NCBI GenBank assembly: GCA_018646625.1
Contig: JABGUJ010000004.1
Span: 1-64,000 of the forward strand
DNA: 64,000 nucleotides
Origin: Candidatus Woesearchaeota archaeon
Lineage (GTDB): Archaea; Nanobdellota; Nanobdellia; Woesearchaeales; JABGUJ01
Direction: 5' to 3'
Below the pieces are notes generated by a model, which did not search any database, was not told where the DNA came from, and saw only the letters and a program-made list of their open reading frames with translations. Of this stretch, positions 33,446 to 42,091 are shown piece after piece. Both the position numbers and the translations under genes were made by a program. How positions within the stretch are numbered: the stretch's first letter is position 1; each line of letters starts with the position of its first letter.

Positions 33446-34468
33446 ATGCAAAAAGAAAAAAATGAATATTTTGATGAATCACACCTGGAAAGAAGTATGC
33501 TGAAGAATATGATACCCTTAGATATCCCGTTATGTGTTTACGTTGATTTGACAAACATATGCAACTTTACTTGTCCTTGGTGTCCCACCGGAAATGGTTT
33601 ACAGACGAAATATTGTGAAAACAACGGTATAATGAATTCAAGCATTTTTAGCAAAACAATCTCTGATATGAAGGAGTTTACAACGAAAAAAAAGAAAAAG
33701 ATTAAGGTTCTAGGATTGTTTATGATGGGTGAACCATTTTTGAACAAGAATTGTATTAACATGATAAAAATTGCTAAAGAAGCTTCTGTGGCTGAAACAC
33801 TTTTATTAACAACAAATGGGTCGTTGCTAAGCAAGGATTTGGCTCCAGAGATTTTAGATTCTGGTTTAGATACTATGGTTATTTCTATGTATGGGGAGTC
33901 CAACGAAGACTATAGAAAAGTAAGCGAATCCTGTTCATTTGATAAAGTTCTAGAAAATGCTAAGATGTTATTAGATCTTCGTGAACAAAGAGGGATGGAC
34001 ACTCCAAAGATTTGTTTGAAATTTTTTAAAAATAGTGAAAAAATAGAGGGACTAAGAGATAGATTAATGAATTGTTGCGATAAGATAATATTTGAAGAAC
34101 CATTTAATTGGAATGAACATTATACTAAGAAGACTGGAAATTTTATTTCTCCTTCAAAAGAGTCACACATAAAATACTGCAGTCAACCATGGTACGTGAT
34201 GTCTATTGTGTGGGATGGATCGGTTCTGGTTTGCTGTTCTGATTACATGTGGAAAACAATTGTTGGAAACATTAAAAACGAATCACTCCTTAATATCTGG
34301 GAAGGGGAAGGATACCTTTCATTTCGTCGCAGAATAGTTGAGGGACGTCAAAATGAGAACTTAGCTTGCAAAGGATATACTTTTTGTTATATAACTGACC
34401 AAAGAAACAATATTGATGAAGTCATAATAAACAATCCAGAAAAGGCCTTAGGCTTAAAGAACACGTAA
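33446..34468 (+). CDS. radical SAM / SPASM-type enzyme
   Basis: 340 aa. The [4Fe-4S] motif CNFTCPWC (CX3CX2C) is near residue 38. A C-terminal cysteine set (CSQPW, VCCSDY, CKGYTFC) matches a SPASM-like auxiliary cluster region, with the typical GNIKNESLLNIW segment. Its substrate is unknown; in this operon it may alter the nonulosonate carbon skeleton or side chain. Confidence 0.82.
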   Translation: MQKEKNEYFDESHLERSMLKNMIPLDIPLCVYVDLTNICNFTCPWCPTGNGLQTKYCENNGIMNSSIFSKTISDMKEFTTKKKKKIKVLGLFMMGEPFLNKNCINMIKIAKEASVAETLLLTTNGSLLSKDLAPEILDSGLDTMVISMYGESNEDYRKVSESCSFDKVLENAKMLLDLREQRGMDTPKICLKFFKNSEKIEGLRDRLMNCCDKIIFEEPFNWNEHYTKKTGNFISPSKESHIKYCSQPWYVMSIVWDGSVLVCCSDYMWKTIVGNIKNESLLNIWEGEGYLSFRRRIVEGRQNENLACKGYTFCYITDQRNNIDEVIINNPEKALGLKNT

Positions 34469-34494
34469 AGCCTACAAAACAAGGAGGATATAAA

Positions 34495-35226
34495 ATGAAA
34501 GAGGAAAATGAAGAAACAAGCAAAGAAATCGATACTCATCAAAAGAATTGGGATGAAGTTTATGCTAAACAGAACATGACTTTATGGGAGCCACAGCAAT
34601 CCATTGTGCAATTCACAGCCAGATTTGTAAAAAAAAGGATAGGCTATGATAAGTATGAAGTAAAAAGAAATGCAAATAAAATTTTAGATCTAGGGTGCGG
34701 GAACGGGGGCGCAGTTCACTTCTTTGCTAAGCAGGGATTCGAAGCCCACGGTATTGACATAAGTAAAGCAGCAATATTTGTTGCAGAGGATTATCTGAAA
34801 AAAGAAAGTCTCACAGCAAAATTTGAAATTTGCAGTTGCGATAATTTACCTTTTGAGAATAACACATTTGATGTAATTACTTGTTTTGGTGTATTGGATC
34901 ATGTTGATATGAATCTAGCTATTGGTACAATAAAAGAAGTAAAAAGGACATTGACCAACGGTGGATTATTTTTTATAACACTCTGCTCAACCAGGGCAAC
35001 ACCTTTTGGGCGGGGAGAGAAAACTGAGAGACATACGTATGTTCTTGAAGAAGGACACGAAAAGGGCGAGATACAACATTACTTTGATCTTGAAGAAATA
35101 CGTGAATTATTGGATGGCTTCAAAATAATAGATTTGAGGCATTCCACTGAGGAAGCATATGGTCAGAATAATGAGCCATTAGGTAAAAGTGCAAGGTGGT
35201 TTGTCACAGCAGAGGCAACTGAATGA
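34495..35226 (+). CDS. SAM-dependent methyltransferase
   Basis: 243 aa. Motif I ILDLGCGNGGAVHFF and acidic GIDISKAA, followed by VITCFGVLDHVD and LTNGGLFFITL. Preceded by a strong AAGGAGG. Probably O- or N-methylates the nonulosonate or a precursor, judged from its place in the operon. The stop overlaps the HisH-like start. Confidence 0.85.
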   Translation: MKEENEETSKEIDTHQKNWDEVYAKQNMTLWEPQQSIVQFTARFVKKRIGYDKYEVKRNANKILDLGCGNGGAVHFFAKQGFEAHGIDISKAAIFVAEDYLKKESLTAKFEICSCDNLPFENNTFDVITCFGVLDHVDMNLAIGTIKEVKRTLTNGGLFFITLCSTRATPFGRGEKTERHTYVLEEGHEKGEIQHYFDLEEIRELLDGFKIIDLRHSTEEAYGQNNEPLGKSARWFVTAEATE

Positions 35227-35861
35227 TCCCGAAAGATAAGATAGTTATAATTGACTATGGTTTATGTAATTTGAACTCTGTTCTTAATGCGCTTAAGTTT
35301 CTCGGGGCCAACGCAATTATCTCGCAAAATCCCGAGGATATTGCTAGCGCTGACAAACTAATACTCCCTGGTGTTGGTGCTTTTGGAGAAGCTATGAAAA
35401 ATATTAATGATTTGGGATTGAAAAAAGTTATGGACGAAGAAGTTTTAGTGAAGAAAAAACCAATATTGGGTATTTGCTTGGGTTTTCAACTTTTTGCAAA
35501 GGAATCTGAGGAAAATGGACTGTTTGAAGGATTAGGATGGATTGACAGTACCGTAAAGAAACTTAACGTGGGTCCCGAGTTTAGAATACCTCACGTAGGG
35601 TGGAATAATATTAAAGTGACCAACGAATCTTGCTTATTTGAACAAATTCCAGATGATAATTTTTACTTTGTACATTCATATGGTTATATTGATACAACTA
35701 TGAAAATAAAAACTTCTGTGTGCAGCCATGGAGTAGATTTTGTGGCGTCATTTCAAAAAGAAAACATTATTGGTACTCAATTTCATCCAGAGAAAAGCCA
35801 CGCAAGCGGACTAAGAGTACTGAAAAATTTCATAGAATATCGTGGTGAAACGAAATGTTGA
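35223..35861 (+). CDS. HisH-like glutamine amidotransferase of the amidino-sugar pathway
   Basis: 212 aa class I glutaminase. LPGVGAFGEAM oxyanion region, nucleophile in LGICLGFQLF, and FHPEKS with the catalytic His/Glu. It releases ammonia from glutamine. Together with the HisF-like partner and PP-loop amidotransferases downstream it matches the LegX/WbpG-HisH2-HisF2 set that makes acetamidino sugars, and no other his gene is in the window. Confidence 0.85.
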   Translation: MIPKDKIVIIDYGLCNLNSVLNALKFLGANAIISQNPEDIASADKLILPGVGAFGEAMKNINDLGLKKVMDEEVLVKKKPILGICLGFQLFAKESEENGLFEGLGWIDSTVKKLNVGPEFRIPHVGWNNIKVTNESCLFEQIPDDNFYFVHSYGYIDTTMKIKTSVCSHGVDFVASFQKENIIGTQFHPEKSHASGLRVLKNFIEYRGETKC

Positions 35862-36700
35862 AGAAAAGATTAATACCTTGTATAGTAATTCGCGATAACA
35901 TTATTGTTCAAAGTATTGGTTTCAGTCGATATCTTCCTGTTGGGAAGGTTGAGGTTGCTGTTGAGTTTTTCATGAAATGGGACGTAGATGAGATTATTGT
36001 TTTGGACATCACTGCAACAAGAGACGGTAGAAAACCTAATATTGATCTTATAAATTTTTTCACAGAAAAATGCTTCCTGCCGCTTACCGTTGGAGGGGGA
36101 ATAAATTCCCTTGAAGACATTCGTAACACAATTAAAGCGGGAGCAGATAAGGTGGCAATAAACACTGCTGCAATAACAAACCCTGAAATAATCCAACAAG
36201 GCGCAAGAGTCTTTGGGAGTCAAGCGATAATAGTTTCTATGGATATTAAGAAGAATTCAGAGAATAAACATGAAATTTATATTGACTCTGGAAAAAAGCC
36301 GACAGGCCTTGATCCTGTAGATTTTGCAAAAAAAGCGGCATCGCTTGGTGCTGGAGAAATATTTGTCAACTCAATTGATAGAGATGGTATGAAAAACGGA
36401 TATGATCTAGATCTGCTAAGGATGATAAGTGCTGCGGTAAATATACCTGTAATTGCTTGTGGCGGGGTTGGGAAAATGCAACATTTTGCAGAAGGAATAA
36501 TAGATGGTCGTGTATCGGCAGTCTCTGCAGCAAACATATTTCAACATATTGAACAGAGCACAATCATTGCAAAAGCGTTTATGAAAAAGGCAGGCATTGA
36601 TGTAAGGCTCATATCAAAAGCTAACTATGATGATTTTGAGTTTGATGAGTTGGGGAGAGTCTTGAAATCTCCCAAAATTGAAGAAGCGAGGTGGTATTAA
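35855..36700 (+). CDS. HisF-like ammonia-channelling barrel of the amidino-sugar pathway
   Basis: 281 aa TIM barrel. LIPCIVIRDN, VLDITATRDGRKP, PLTVGGGINS, GADKVAINT and IACGGVG preserve the HisF framework; the catalytic Asp positions of HisF appear partly changed (IVIRD for LDV(K/R)D). It probably channels ammonia from the HisH-like subunit to an amidotransferase. Overlaps both neighbours. Confidence 0.82.
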   Translation: MLKKRLIPCIVIRDNIIVQSIGFSRYLPVGKVEVAVEFFMKWDVDEIIVLDITATRDGRKPNIDLINFFTEKCFLPLTVGGGINSLEDIRNTIKAGADKVAINTAAITNPEIIQQGARVFGSQAIIVSMDIKKNSENKHEIYIDSGKKPTGLDPVDFAKKAASLGAGEIFVNSIDRDGMKNGYDLDLLRMISAAVNIPVIACGGVGKMQHFAEGIIDGRVSAVSAANIFQHIEQSTIIAKAFMKKAGIDVRLISKANYDDFEFDELGRVLKSPKIEEARWY

Positions 36701-37968
36701 TGAAATACTGTAAAAGATGTGTGTATCCTGAAACACACCCACACAACATGACTTTTGACACGGAAGGGGTTTGTAGCGGATGTAGAACACATGAAGAAAA
36801 AGATGTTATTGATTGGAACGAGCGGCTAGAAAGTTTAAAAAAACTTGCTGAGAGGTATAGAAATAAAGATGGCAGTAATTATGATTGTGTTGTACCTGTG
36901 GTAGGTGGAAAAGATAGTTATTTTATAATGCATATTGTAACGAAAATTTTGAAACTTAATCCTTTACTGGTAACATTCAACGAACAATACAATACAAAGA
37001 AAGGAATCCGTAATCTTGCTAATCTTCTTACTAAGTTTGATTGTGATCACATTCAATATACAATTGATCCTGGGTTTGCAAAAAGAATAGTTAAGGCTTC
37101 GATGAAAAAAAATGCAGATATGTATTGGCATTGTAATGCGGGTTCAAACGTCTTTCCTGTTCAAATGGCGGTAAAGTTTAATATTCCGCTCATTATCTGG
37201 GGAGCTCATCCTCTTGTTGAATCTGTTGGTATGTTTTCTCATCATGATTTCGTAGAAATGAGCCGAAAAACAAGAAAGGAACATTATGTCAGAGGACATG
37301 AGCAGCTTATAGATGATGAATATAATATTACAGAAAAAGATATGAAGATTTTTGAATACCCCTCAGATGAGGAGATTGAAAAAGTAGGTGTTAGAGGCAT
37401 ATACTTGAATAATTTTTTCAGATGGGATTCTCAGAAACAACACGAAGACATGATAAGATTATATGGTTATGAATCTGGTGAGCAAGAGCGCACCTTTAAT
37501 CCTTATGAAAATGTGCACTGTCTTTATTCTGATGGTGTTCATGATTACTTAAAATTCTTAAAATTCGGTTTTGGGCGAGCAACTGATCATGCATGTCGCG
37601 ACATAAGATTAAAAAGAATGACGCGTGAAAAGGCAATTGAATTAATCCAGAAGTATGATTACAAAAAGCCGGAAGATCTGAAAATATTTTTAGACTGGAT
37701 TGGGATGAGCGAAACGGAATTTTATGGTTGTGTAGATCCTTTCAGGGACCCAAAGGCTTGGGAAAAAGTCGAAGGTAAATGGAAACTCAAAGACCCAATT
37801 ATAGATCATGTCAAAGAGGAAGGTATTGATGATGTTAGACTTCAAAAGATCGAGGAACGAAAGTATATTCTAACAGTATCACCCGAGTCTGATGAGAAAG
37901 ATGATAAGCCATATCTTCTAGGACGTGGCTACCTAGATAAACGTAACTTTAGAGCTGTGACTGATTAG
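36700..37968 (+). CDS. PP-loop N-acetyl sugar amidotransferase (WbpG/PseA/LegX type), copy 1
   Basis: About 422 aa. N-terminal zinc-ribbon-like CKRC...CSGC, then the ATP-pyrophosphatase loop VPVVGGKDSYF (about 65-75). The family activates an N-acetyl group and replaces its oxygen with ammonia, giving acetamidino. ATG 36700 overlaps the HisF-like stop (TAATG), with GAGGTGG upstream. Compared with copy 2, it has about 50 extra C-terminal residues. Confidence 0.85.
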   Translation: MKYCKRCVYPETHPHNMTFDTEGVCSGCRTHEEKDVIDWNERLESLKKLAERYRNKDGSNYDCVVPVVGGKDSYFIMHIVTKILKLNPLLVTFNEQYNTKKGIRNLANLLTKFDCDHIQYTIDPGFAKRIVKASMKKNADMYWHCNAGSNVFPVQMAVKFNIPLIIWGAHPLVESVGMFSHHDFVEMSRKTRKEHYVRGHEQLIDDEYNITEKDMKIFEYPSDEEIEKVGVRGIYLNNFFRWDSQKQHEDMIRLYGYESGEQERTFNPYENVHCLYSDGVHDYLKFLKFGFGRATDHACRDIRLKRMTREKAIELIQKYDYKKPEDLKIFLDWIGMSETEFYGCVDPFRDPKAWEKVEGKWKLKDPIIDHVKEEGIDDVRLQKIEERKYILTVSPESDEKDDKPYLLGRGYLDKRNFRAVTD

Positions 37969-37979
37969 AGGTGCCTATA

Positions 37980-39092
37980 ATGAAATATTGCAATAAATGT
38001 GTAATGCCTGACACCAAACCAGGTGTAAAGTTAGATGAAAATGGAGTCTGTGTTGCTTGTAATAACATGGAGAATCGAAAGTCGATTGATTGGGAACAAA
38101 GAAAAAAAACACTTATAGAAATGTGTGAGAACATAAAAAAAGAAAACAAAGAACTTTATGATTGTGTTGTGGCTGTGAGTGGCGGTAAGGATAGCATTTT
38201 TCAAGTTTGGTATATGAAGGAGATCTGCAAAATGAAAGTGTTGGCGGTCTGCGTTATGCCACATCTACGTACTAGAGAAGGGATTGAGAATTTTAACAAC
38301 ATGATGAGCGAATTAGGGGTAGATACAATATCAATAACTCTTAAACCTAAAACGTTCAAGAGTGTGAGAAGAAAAGCATTCAAAGAAATTGGTGAGCCTA
38401 ATTGGACTGATCATTGTACTGTATTTGCAGGCGTTGCAAGAATTGCGTATGCCTATAAAGTTCCGCTTACTGTGTGGGGGGAAGATATTGCAGTTGAATT
38501 TGGTGGGAGAACATCAAACAAAAGAGTTTCTTCGGCAGACGGTTTAAGGGATAATGATTTAGTTAAGGGAATGGGTGTAGATAGGTGGTATGACGATGAA
38601 AATGTACAGAAGAAATTTACATTTTTTTATCACTTTCCTCCATTCGATGAGTTAAAAAAACACAAATTGAAAAGCATATATTTAGGATATTATGTTGAGT
38701 GGGATGGATATACAAATTATCTTAAGGCCAAGGATGTGGCGGGTTTTCAACCAAGACGAGCAGGACCTCTGTCTGGGAATTATCTAGATTACGACAACAT
38801 GGATGAAAAACTATGTGAGATAAATATTTGGTTAAAATACATTAAGTTTGGCTTTTGGAGGCCTACAGATCAATGTTGTTACCACATCTGGAATGGAAGA
38901 CTGGATCGTAAAGATGCAGTGAAGATCGTAAACCAACTTCAGGATGAATTTCCTATAGAGTATTTTCAAGACTTTTTGGATTTTCATAGTATAACCCAAG
39001 AAGAATTTTGGGAAGTGGTGGAAAAGTTCAGAAACAAAGAAATCTGGACGGAATTTAAAGGTGAGTGGAAGCTTAAACATCCACTTGAATAA
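37980..39092 (+). CDS. PP-loop N-acetyl sugar amidotransferase (WbpG/PseA/LegX type), copy 2
   Basis: About 370 aa. CNKC...CVAC zinc-ribbon-like start and PP-loop VAVSGGKDSIF (about 62-72), then TDHCTVFAG and the family's C-terminal KYIKFGFWRPTDQC block, also seen in copy 1 as KFLKFGFGRATDHA. Adjacent paralogue of copy 1, so two N-acetyl groups or two intermediates may be modified. GAGGTG precedes ATG 37980. Confidence 0.85.
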   Translation: MKYCNKCVMPDTKPGVKLDENGVCVACNNMENRKSIDWEQRKKTLIEMCENIKKENKELYDCVVAVSGGKDSIFQVWYMKEICKMKVLAVCVMPHLRTREGIENFNNMMSELGVDTISITLKPKTFKSVRRKAFKEIGEPNWTDHCTVFAGVARIAYAYKVPLTVWGEDIAVEFGGRTSNKRVSSADGLRDNDLVKGMGVDRWYDDENVQKKFTFFYHFPPFDELKKHKLKSIYLGYYVEWDGYTNYLKAKDVAGFQPRRAGPLSGNYLDYDNMDEKLCEINIWLKYIKFGFWRPTDQCCYHIWNGRLDRKDAVKIVNQLQDEFPIEYFQDFLDFHSITQEEFWEVVEKFRNKEIWTEFKGEWKLKHPLE

Positions 39093-39123
39093 GGTACTTT
39101 AGGTCGTGAGGAGGAAGTTAAAA

Positions 39124-40110
39124 ATGAATGATACATTCAAAGATAAGGATATTTTAATTACAGGGGGTTGTGGTTCAATAGGATCTAATATAGTTGAGCA
39201 ACTATTGAATTATGATGTTAAGAGGATAAGGGTTTTTGATAATAGTGAACCGGGACACTTTTTTTTACAACAAGATGTTAAGTCTGACAAGGTTAGACAT
39301 TTAATTGGAGATGTGAGAGATGGTGATCGATTGAGTGTCGCTATGCAGGGGGTAGATATAGTATTCCACGCCGCAGCATTGAAACATGTACCATTTTGTG
39401 AATATAATCCCTTTGAAGCTGTAAGCACTAATGTGCTTGGAACAAAGAACATAATATCTGCTGCGATAGAGAACAATGTTAAAAAAATTGTAGCTATATC
39501 AACTGATAAGGCGGTAAATCCAATTAACACAATGGGTGCTACAAAAATGCTTGCTGAGAAACTTCTTGTTAATCCACCGGGTGAGTATGATTGTCTATTT
39601 TCATCAGTCAGATTTGGAAACGTTCTTAATTCTGTTGGATCTGTTATACCTATATTCAGAGAACAGATTAAGAAGGGTGGACCATTAACTTTAACTGATG
39701 AGAACATGACCAGATTCTTTATGACTATTCCTGAAGCTGTTGAACTCGTACTAGAATCAACAAAGAACATGAAAGGCAGTGAGATTTTTGTATTGAAAAT
39801 GCCTTCGGTAAAAATAAGCGATCTTGCGGAAGTTATGATCGAGGAATTAGCGCCAAGATATAACTTTAAGCCTGAAGATATAAAAGTGCAATACATAGGG
39901 GTTAGAGCTGGAGAAAAGTTATACGAATCTCTTCTTACCGAAGAAGAATGTTCTATTACTGAAGAAAAAGACAATATGTTTGTTATATATCCAGATCCGC
40001 ATAGCAAATTCACTGGTAATGCGGTTAAACAAATAGTAACTTCAAATAATGTGAAATTATTGGACAAAAAAGAAATAAAAGAGTTATTGTATGATAAGAA
40101 AATAATTTAA
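39124..40110 (+). CDS. CapD/LegB-type UDP-HexNAc 4,6-dehydratase
   Basis: About 328 aa extended SDR. ILITGGCGSIGSN, FHAAALKHVPFCE, and ISTDKAVNPINTMGATK (TDK and MGATK signatures) place it in the FlaA1/PseB/LegB/CapD group. It makes the 4-keto-6-deoxy sugar that is aminated by the DegT enzyme. ATG 39124 is preferred because GAGGAGG precedes it. Last gene of the nonulosonate operon, convergent with the GT42-like gene (4-nt overlap). Confidence 0.88.
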   Translation: MNDTFKDKDILITGGCGSIGSNIVEQLLNYDVKRIRVFDNSEPGHFFLQQDVKSDKVRHLIGDVRDGDRLSVAMQGVDIVFHAAALKHVPFCEYNPFEAVSTNVLGTKNIISAAIENNVKKIVAISTDKAVNPINTMGATKMLAEKLLVNPPGEYDCLFSSVRFGNVLNSVGSVIPIFREQIKKGGPLTLTDENMTRFFMTIPEAVELVLESTKNMKGSEIFVLKMPSVKISDLAEVMIEELAPRYNFKPEDIKVQYIGVRAGEKLYESLLTEEECSITEEKDNMFVIYPDPHSKFTGNAVKQIVTSNNVKLLDKKEIKELLYDKKII

Positions 40111-40979
40111 CTAAATCGCCAGATATCAAGAACCTTATTTAATAATGATTTAGGATTTAATACATACATTTTTACGCCTTTTTTCTTAAATGTAGGTAAC
40201 CATTCCAATATTATTTTAATAGCAACATTGGCGGTTTGATGTTCTTCTTTACACGATTCTCCTTTAATAAGGGTGCCATTTTCTATCTGCGGCGAATCTG
40301 AATAGTTAGGAGTCCAAGGTGGAAAGCTTTCATCTTTTTTAAGCCAAAAATATCTGCTATCATACAAATCTATTCCTGCCAGAATAATTTTTTTATACCC
40401 CATTAAATAAGCGATATTTATTGATTCTTCTAATGTTGTGAACTTATGACTCACAGAATTGAAATTTTCTCCTAATTTGTTAGATAGAAATCCTTTTATG
40501 TGCGAATTTTCGAACAAAAATATTTTAGATTTTTTTTTCAAAAGACGATTATTTAATAAATAATAAGGAGCAATCATATTTTTACATATTAGGAAGGTTG
40601 TATTTTTGTATTTAACATTCTCTGATATGCCTCGTATATAGGTGGCCATCTCTCTACTTTTCTCAAAGTTTTTCCGGACATATACGGTCATTTCTCTTAC
40701 TACGTGGTAGTCAATTCTTATGGATTCGCAATTATAAAAGTTATTAAAAGCCATAGTATCGAATTTTTCTAGTTGCTTCCACTCCTTTTTCTTTATGTTA
40801 TTGATTGAATAACCGCAACCAAAGATAACTACTGTATCTGACTTTTTGCTCTTCAACAATTCACCTTCGTCTAGAACCCTATAATATTTTTCTTTCTTTA
40901 GCTTTGGCCCTAGAAAAATAAACTTCAACAAAGCAATTTTCTTGTAATAATTCTCCGTTATCAAATATTTTAAGTTCAT
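40107..40979 (-). CDS. GT42-like (CstII-type) sialyltransferase candidate
   Basis: 290 aa from ATG 40979, close to CstII length. N-terminal VVIFGCGYSIN corresponds to the GNGPS nucleotide loop. AFNNFY matches the CstII RCNQFY region, MGYKKIILAGIDLYDS matches ALGYKEIYLSGIDFY, and EEHQTANVAIK near the end aligns with the segment carrying CstII's catalytic His188. VKMYVLNPKSLLNKV matches the CstII C-terminus. Such enzymes transfer CMP-sialic-type sugars, and the CMP-nonulosonate operon lies alongside. The ATG is 29 nt from a TATA element (41004-41012); the open frame upstream to 41201 is not protein-like. A DUF115-type protein is the alternative. Confidence 0.65.
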   Translation of the reverse strand: MNLKYLITENYYKKIALLKFIFLGPKLKKEKYYRVLDEGELLKSKKSDTVVIFGCGYSINNIKKKEWKQLEKFDTMAFNNFYNCESIRIDYHVVREMTVYVRKNFEKSREMATYIRGISENVKYKNTTFLICKNMIAPYYLLNNRLLKKKSKIFLFENSHIKGFLSNKLGENFNSVSHKFTTLEESINIAYLMGYKKIILAGIDLYDSRYFWLKKDESFPPWTPNYSDSPQIENGTLIKGESCKEEHQTANVAIKIILEWLPTFKKKGVKMYVLNPKSLLNKVLDIWRFS

Positions 40980-41003
40980 TGTAATCGATAAACCTATATG
41001 CCT

Positions 41004-41012
41004 TTTATAAAT
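41004..41012 (-). promoter_or_regulatory. TATA box of the GT42-like gene
   Basis: On minus the sequence reads ATATTTATAAAAGG about 29 nt before ATG 40979. It supports the shortened start. Confidence 0.5.
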
Positions 41013-41267
41013 ATTTTCCTTTGTAATTGATTTGTAACAAGAACGCGGTATTTTCTCGATGTTTGAATGTAAATCATTGAAGCAGCAAGAGAAACATTTA
41101 TAAACACTTGGCAGGGTATAATAGCCGTAAAACCTAATATTAAACACAGTGCCTGCGATCATAGATATGTAGGGACAAAGAATGCAACAAAAAATAATCA
41201 TAAAATTTGATTTTTTGAGCTATGTATTAAAAAACAAGATAGACTCTGATAATACAATAGAAGAAGA

Positions 41268-42065
41268 ATGAAAGCGCAGTACACAAAAGATATAAAAGCA
41301 ATAATCAAGCAGAAAGACTTAAGATTATTCTGTTTATATCACAAGATTTGCTTAAAGAATTTATTATGCACTAAGATATTTCATATACCAACAAAAAAAT
41401 TTAATATGTTTGGTTTTACTGCATATTATGATAGTTTAAATGCCTTCTACGCGCAATTTGTGGAGATTTTCATTCACCATTCGTATTATTTTGAATCCAA
41501 AACAGAACGACCTTTGATTGTTGACTGTGGTGCGAATATAGGAATGTCATCGCTCTATTTCAAATATTTATATCCTGGTTCGGTTATAAAATGTTTTGAA
41601 CCATCTCCTGACTCATTTATAACATTGCGAAGAAATATGGACCGCAATAAAATAAGTAATGTACAAATACACAACAAAGCGGTAGGAAATAAGACTGGTG
41701 ACGTGGATTTTTATTTTTCAACAAAATGCAAAAGTTGTACTGGCAATTCTACTAATAAAACCAAAGTTAATTTAGCTAAACACAAAAAAATTAAGACGGG
41801 TATGGTGAAATTAAGTTCATTCAAGTTTGATATTGATTATTTAAAATTAGATATTGAAGGCGGAGAAGGGGAAGTTATAAAAGATCTGGCAGAACATAAT
41901 TTATTAGAAAAGATTAAGATAATTAATTTAGAATACCACCCTTGTGAAAATAATAGTTTATCTGAGATACTTGCCAGGTTAGAAAAAGCAAGATTTCATT
42001 ATGTAATTAAGCCAAGCCCGATAGGTAAAACATTGCTTATTGAGTGTGTGCGTCAAAATAACTGA
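41268..42065 (+). CDS. FkbM-family methyltransferase
   Basis: 265 aa. IVDCGANIGMSSLYF and KCFEPSPDSF are the FkbM SAM-binding signatures; LKLDIEGGEGEVIKDL is the family's conserved acidic block. FkbM enzymes O-methylate sugars or polyketides; in this context a glycan is likely. It is alone on the plus strand between two minus-strand groups. Confidence 0.87.
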   Translation: MKAQYTKDIKAIIKQKDLRLFCLYHKICLKNLLCTKIFHIPTKKFNMFGFTAYYDSLNAFYAQFVEIFIHHSYYFESKTERPLIVDCGANIGMSSLYFKYLYPGSVIKCFEPSPDSFITLRRNMDRNKISNVQIHNKAVGNKTGDVDFYFSTKCKSCTGNSTNKTKVNLAKHKKIKTGMVKLSSFKFDIDYLKLDIEGGEGEVIKDLAEHNLLEKIKIINLEYHPCENNSLSEILARLEKARFHYVIKPSPIGKTLLIECVRQNN

Positions 42066-42091
42066 ATTTAGCTATGGACTAGTATTCTTGT

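Noticed and set aside
35223-36700. HisH and HisF as part of histidine biosynthesis
   Set aside because: They sit between a methyltransferase and WbpG-like amidotransferases with overlapping starts, and no other his gene is present; the amidino-sugar role fits better.
40980-41201. 74-residue N-terminal extension of the GT42-like protein
   Set aside because: A TATA box lies inside it, 29 nt before ATG 40979, and it adds no recognisable domain.
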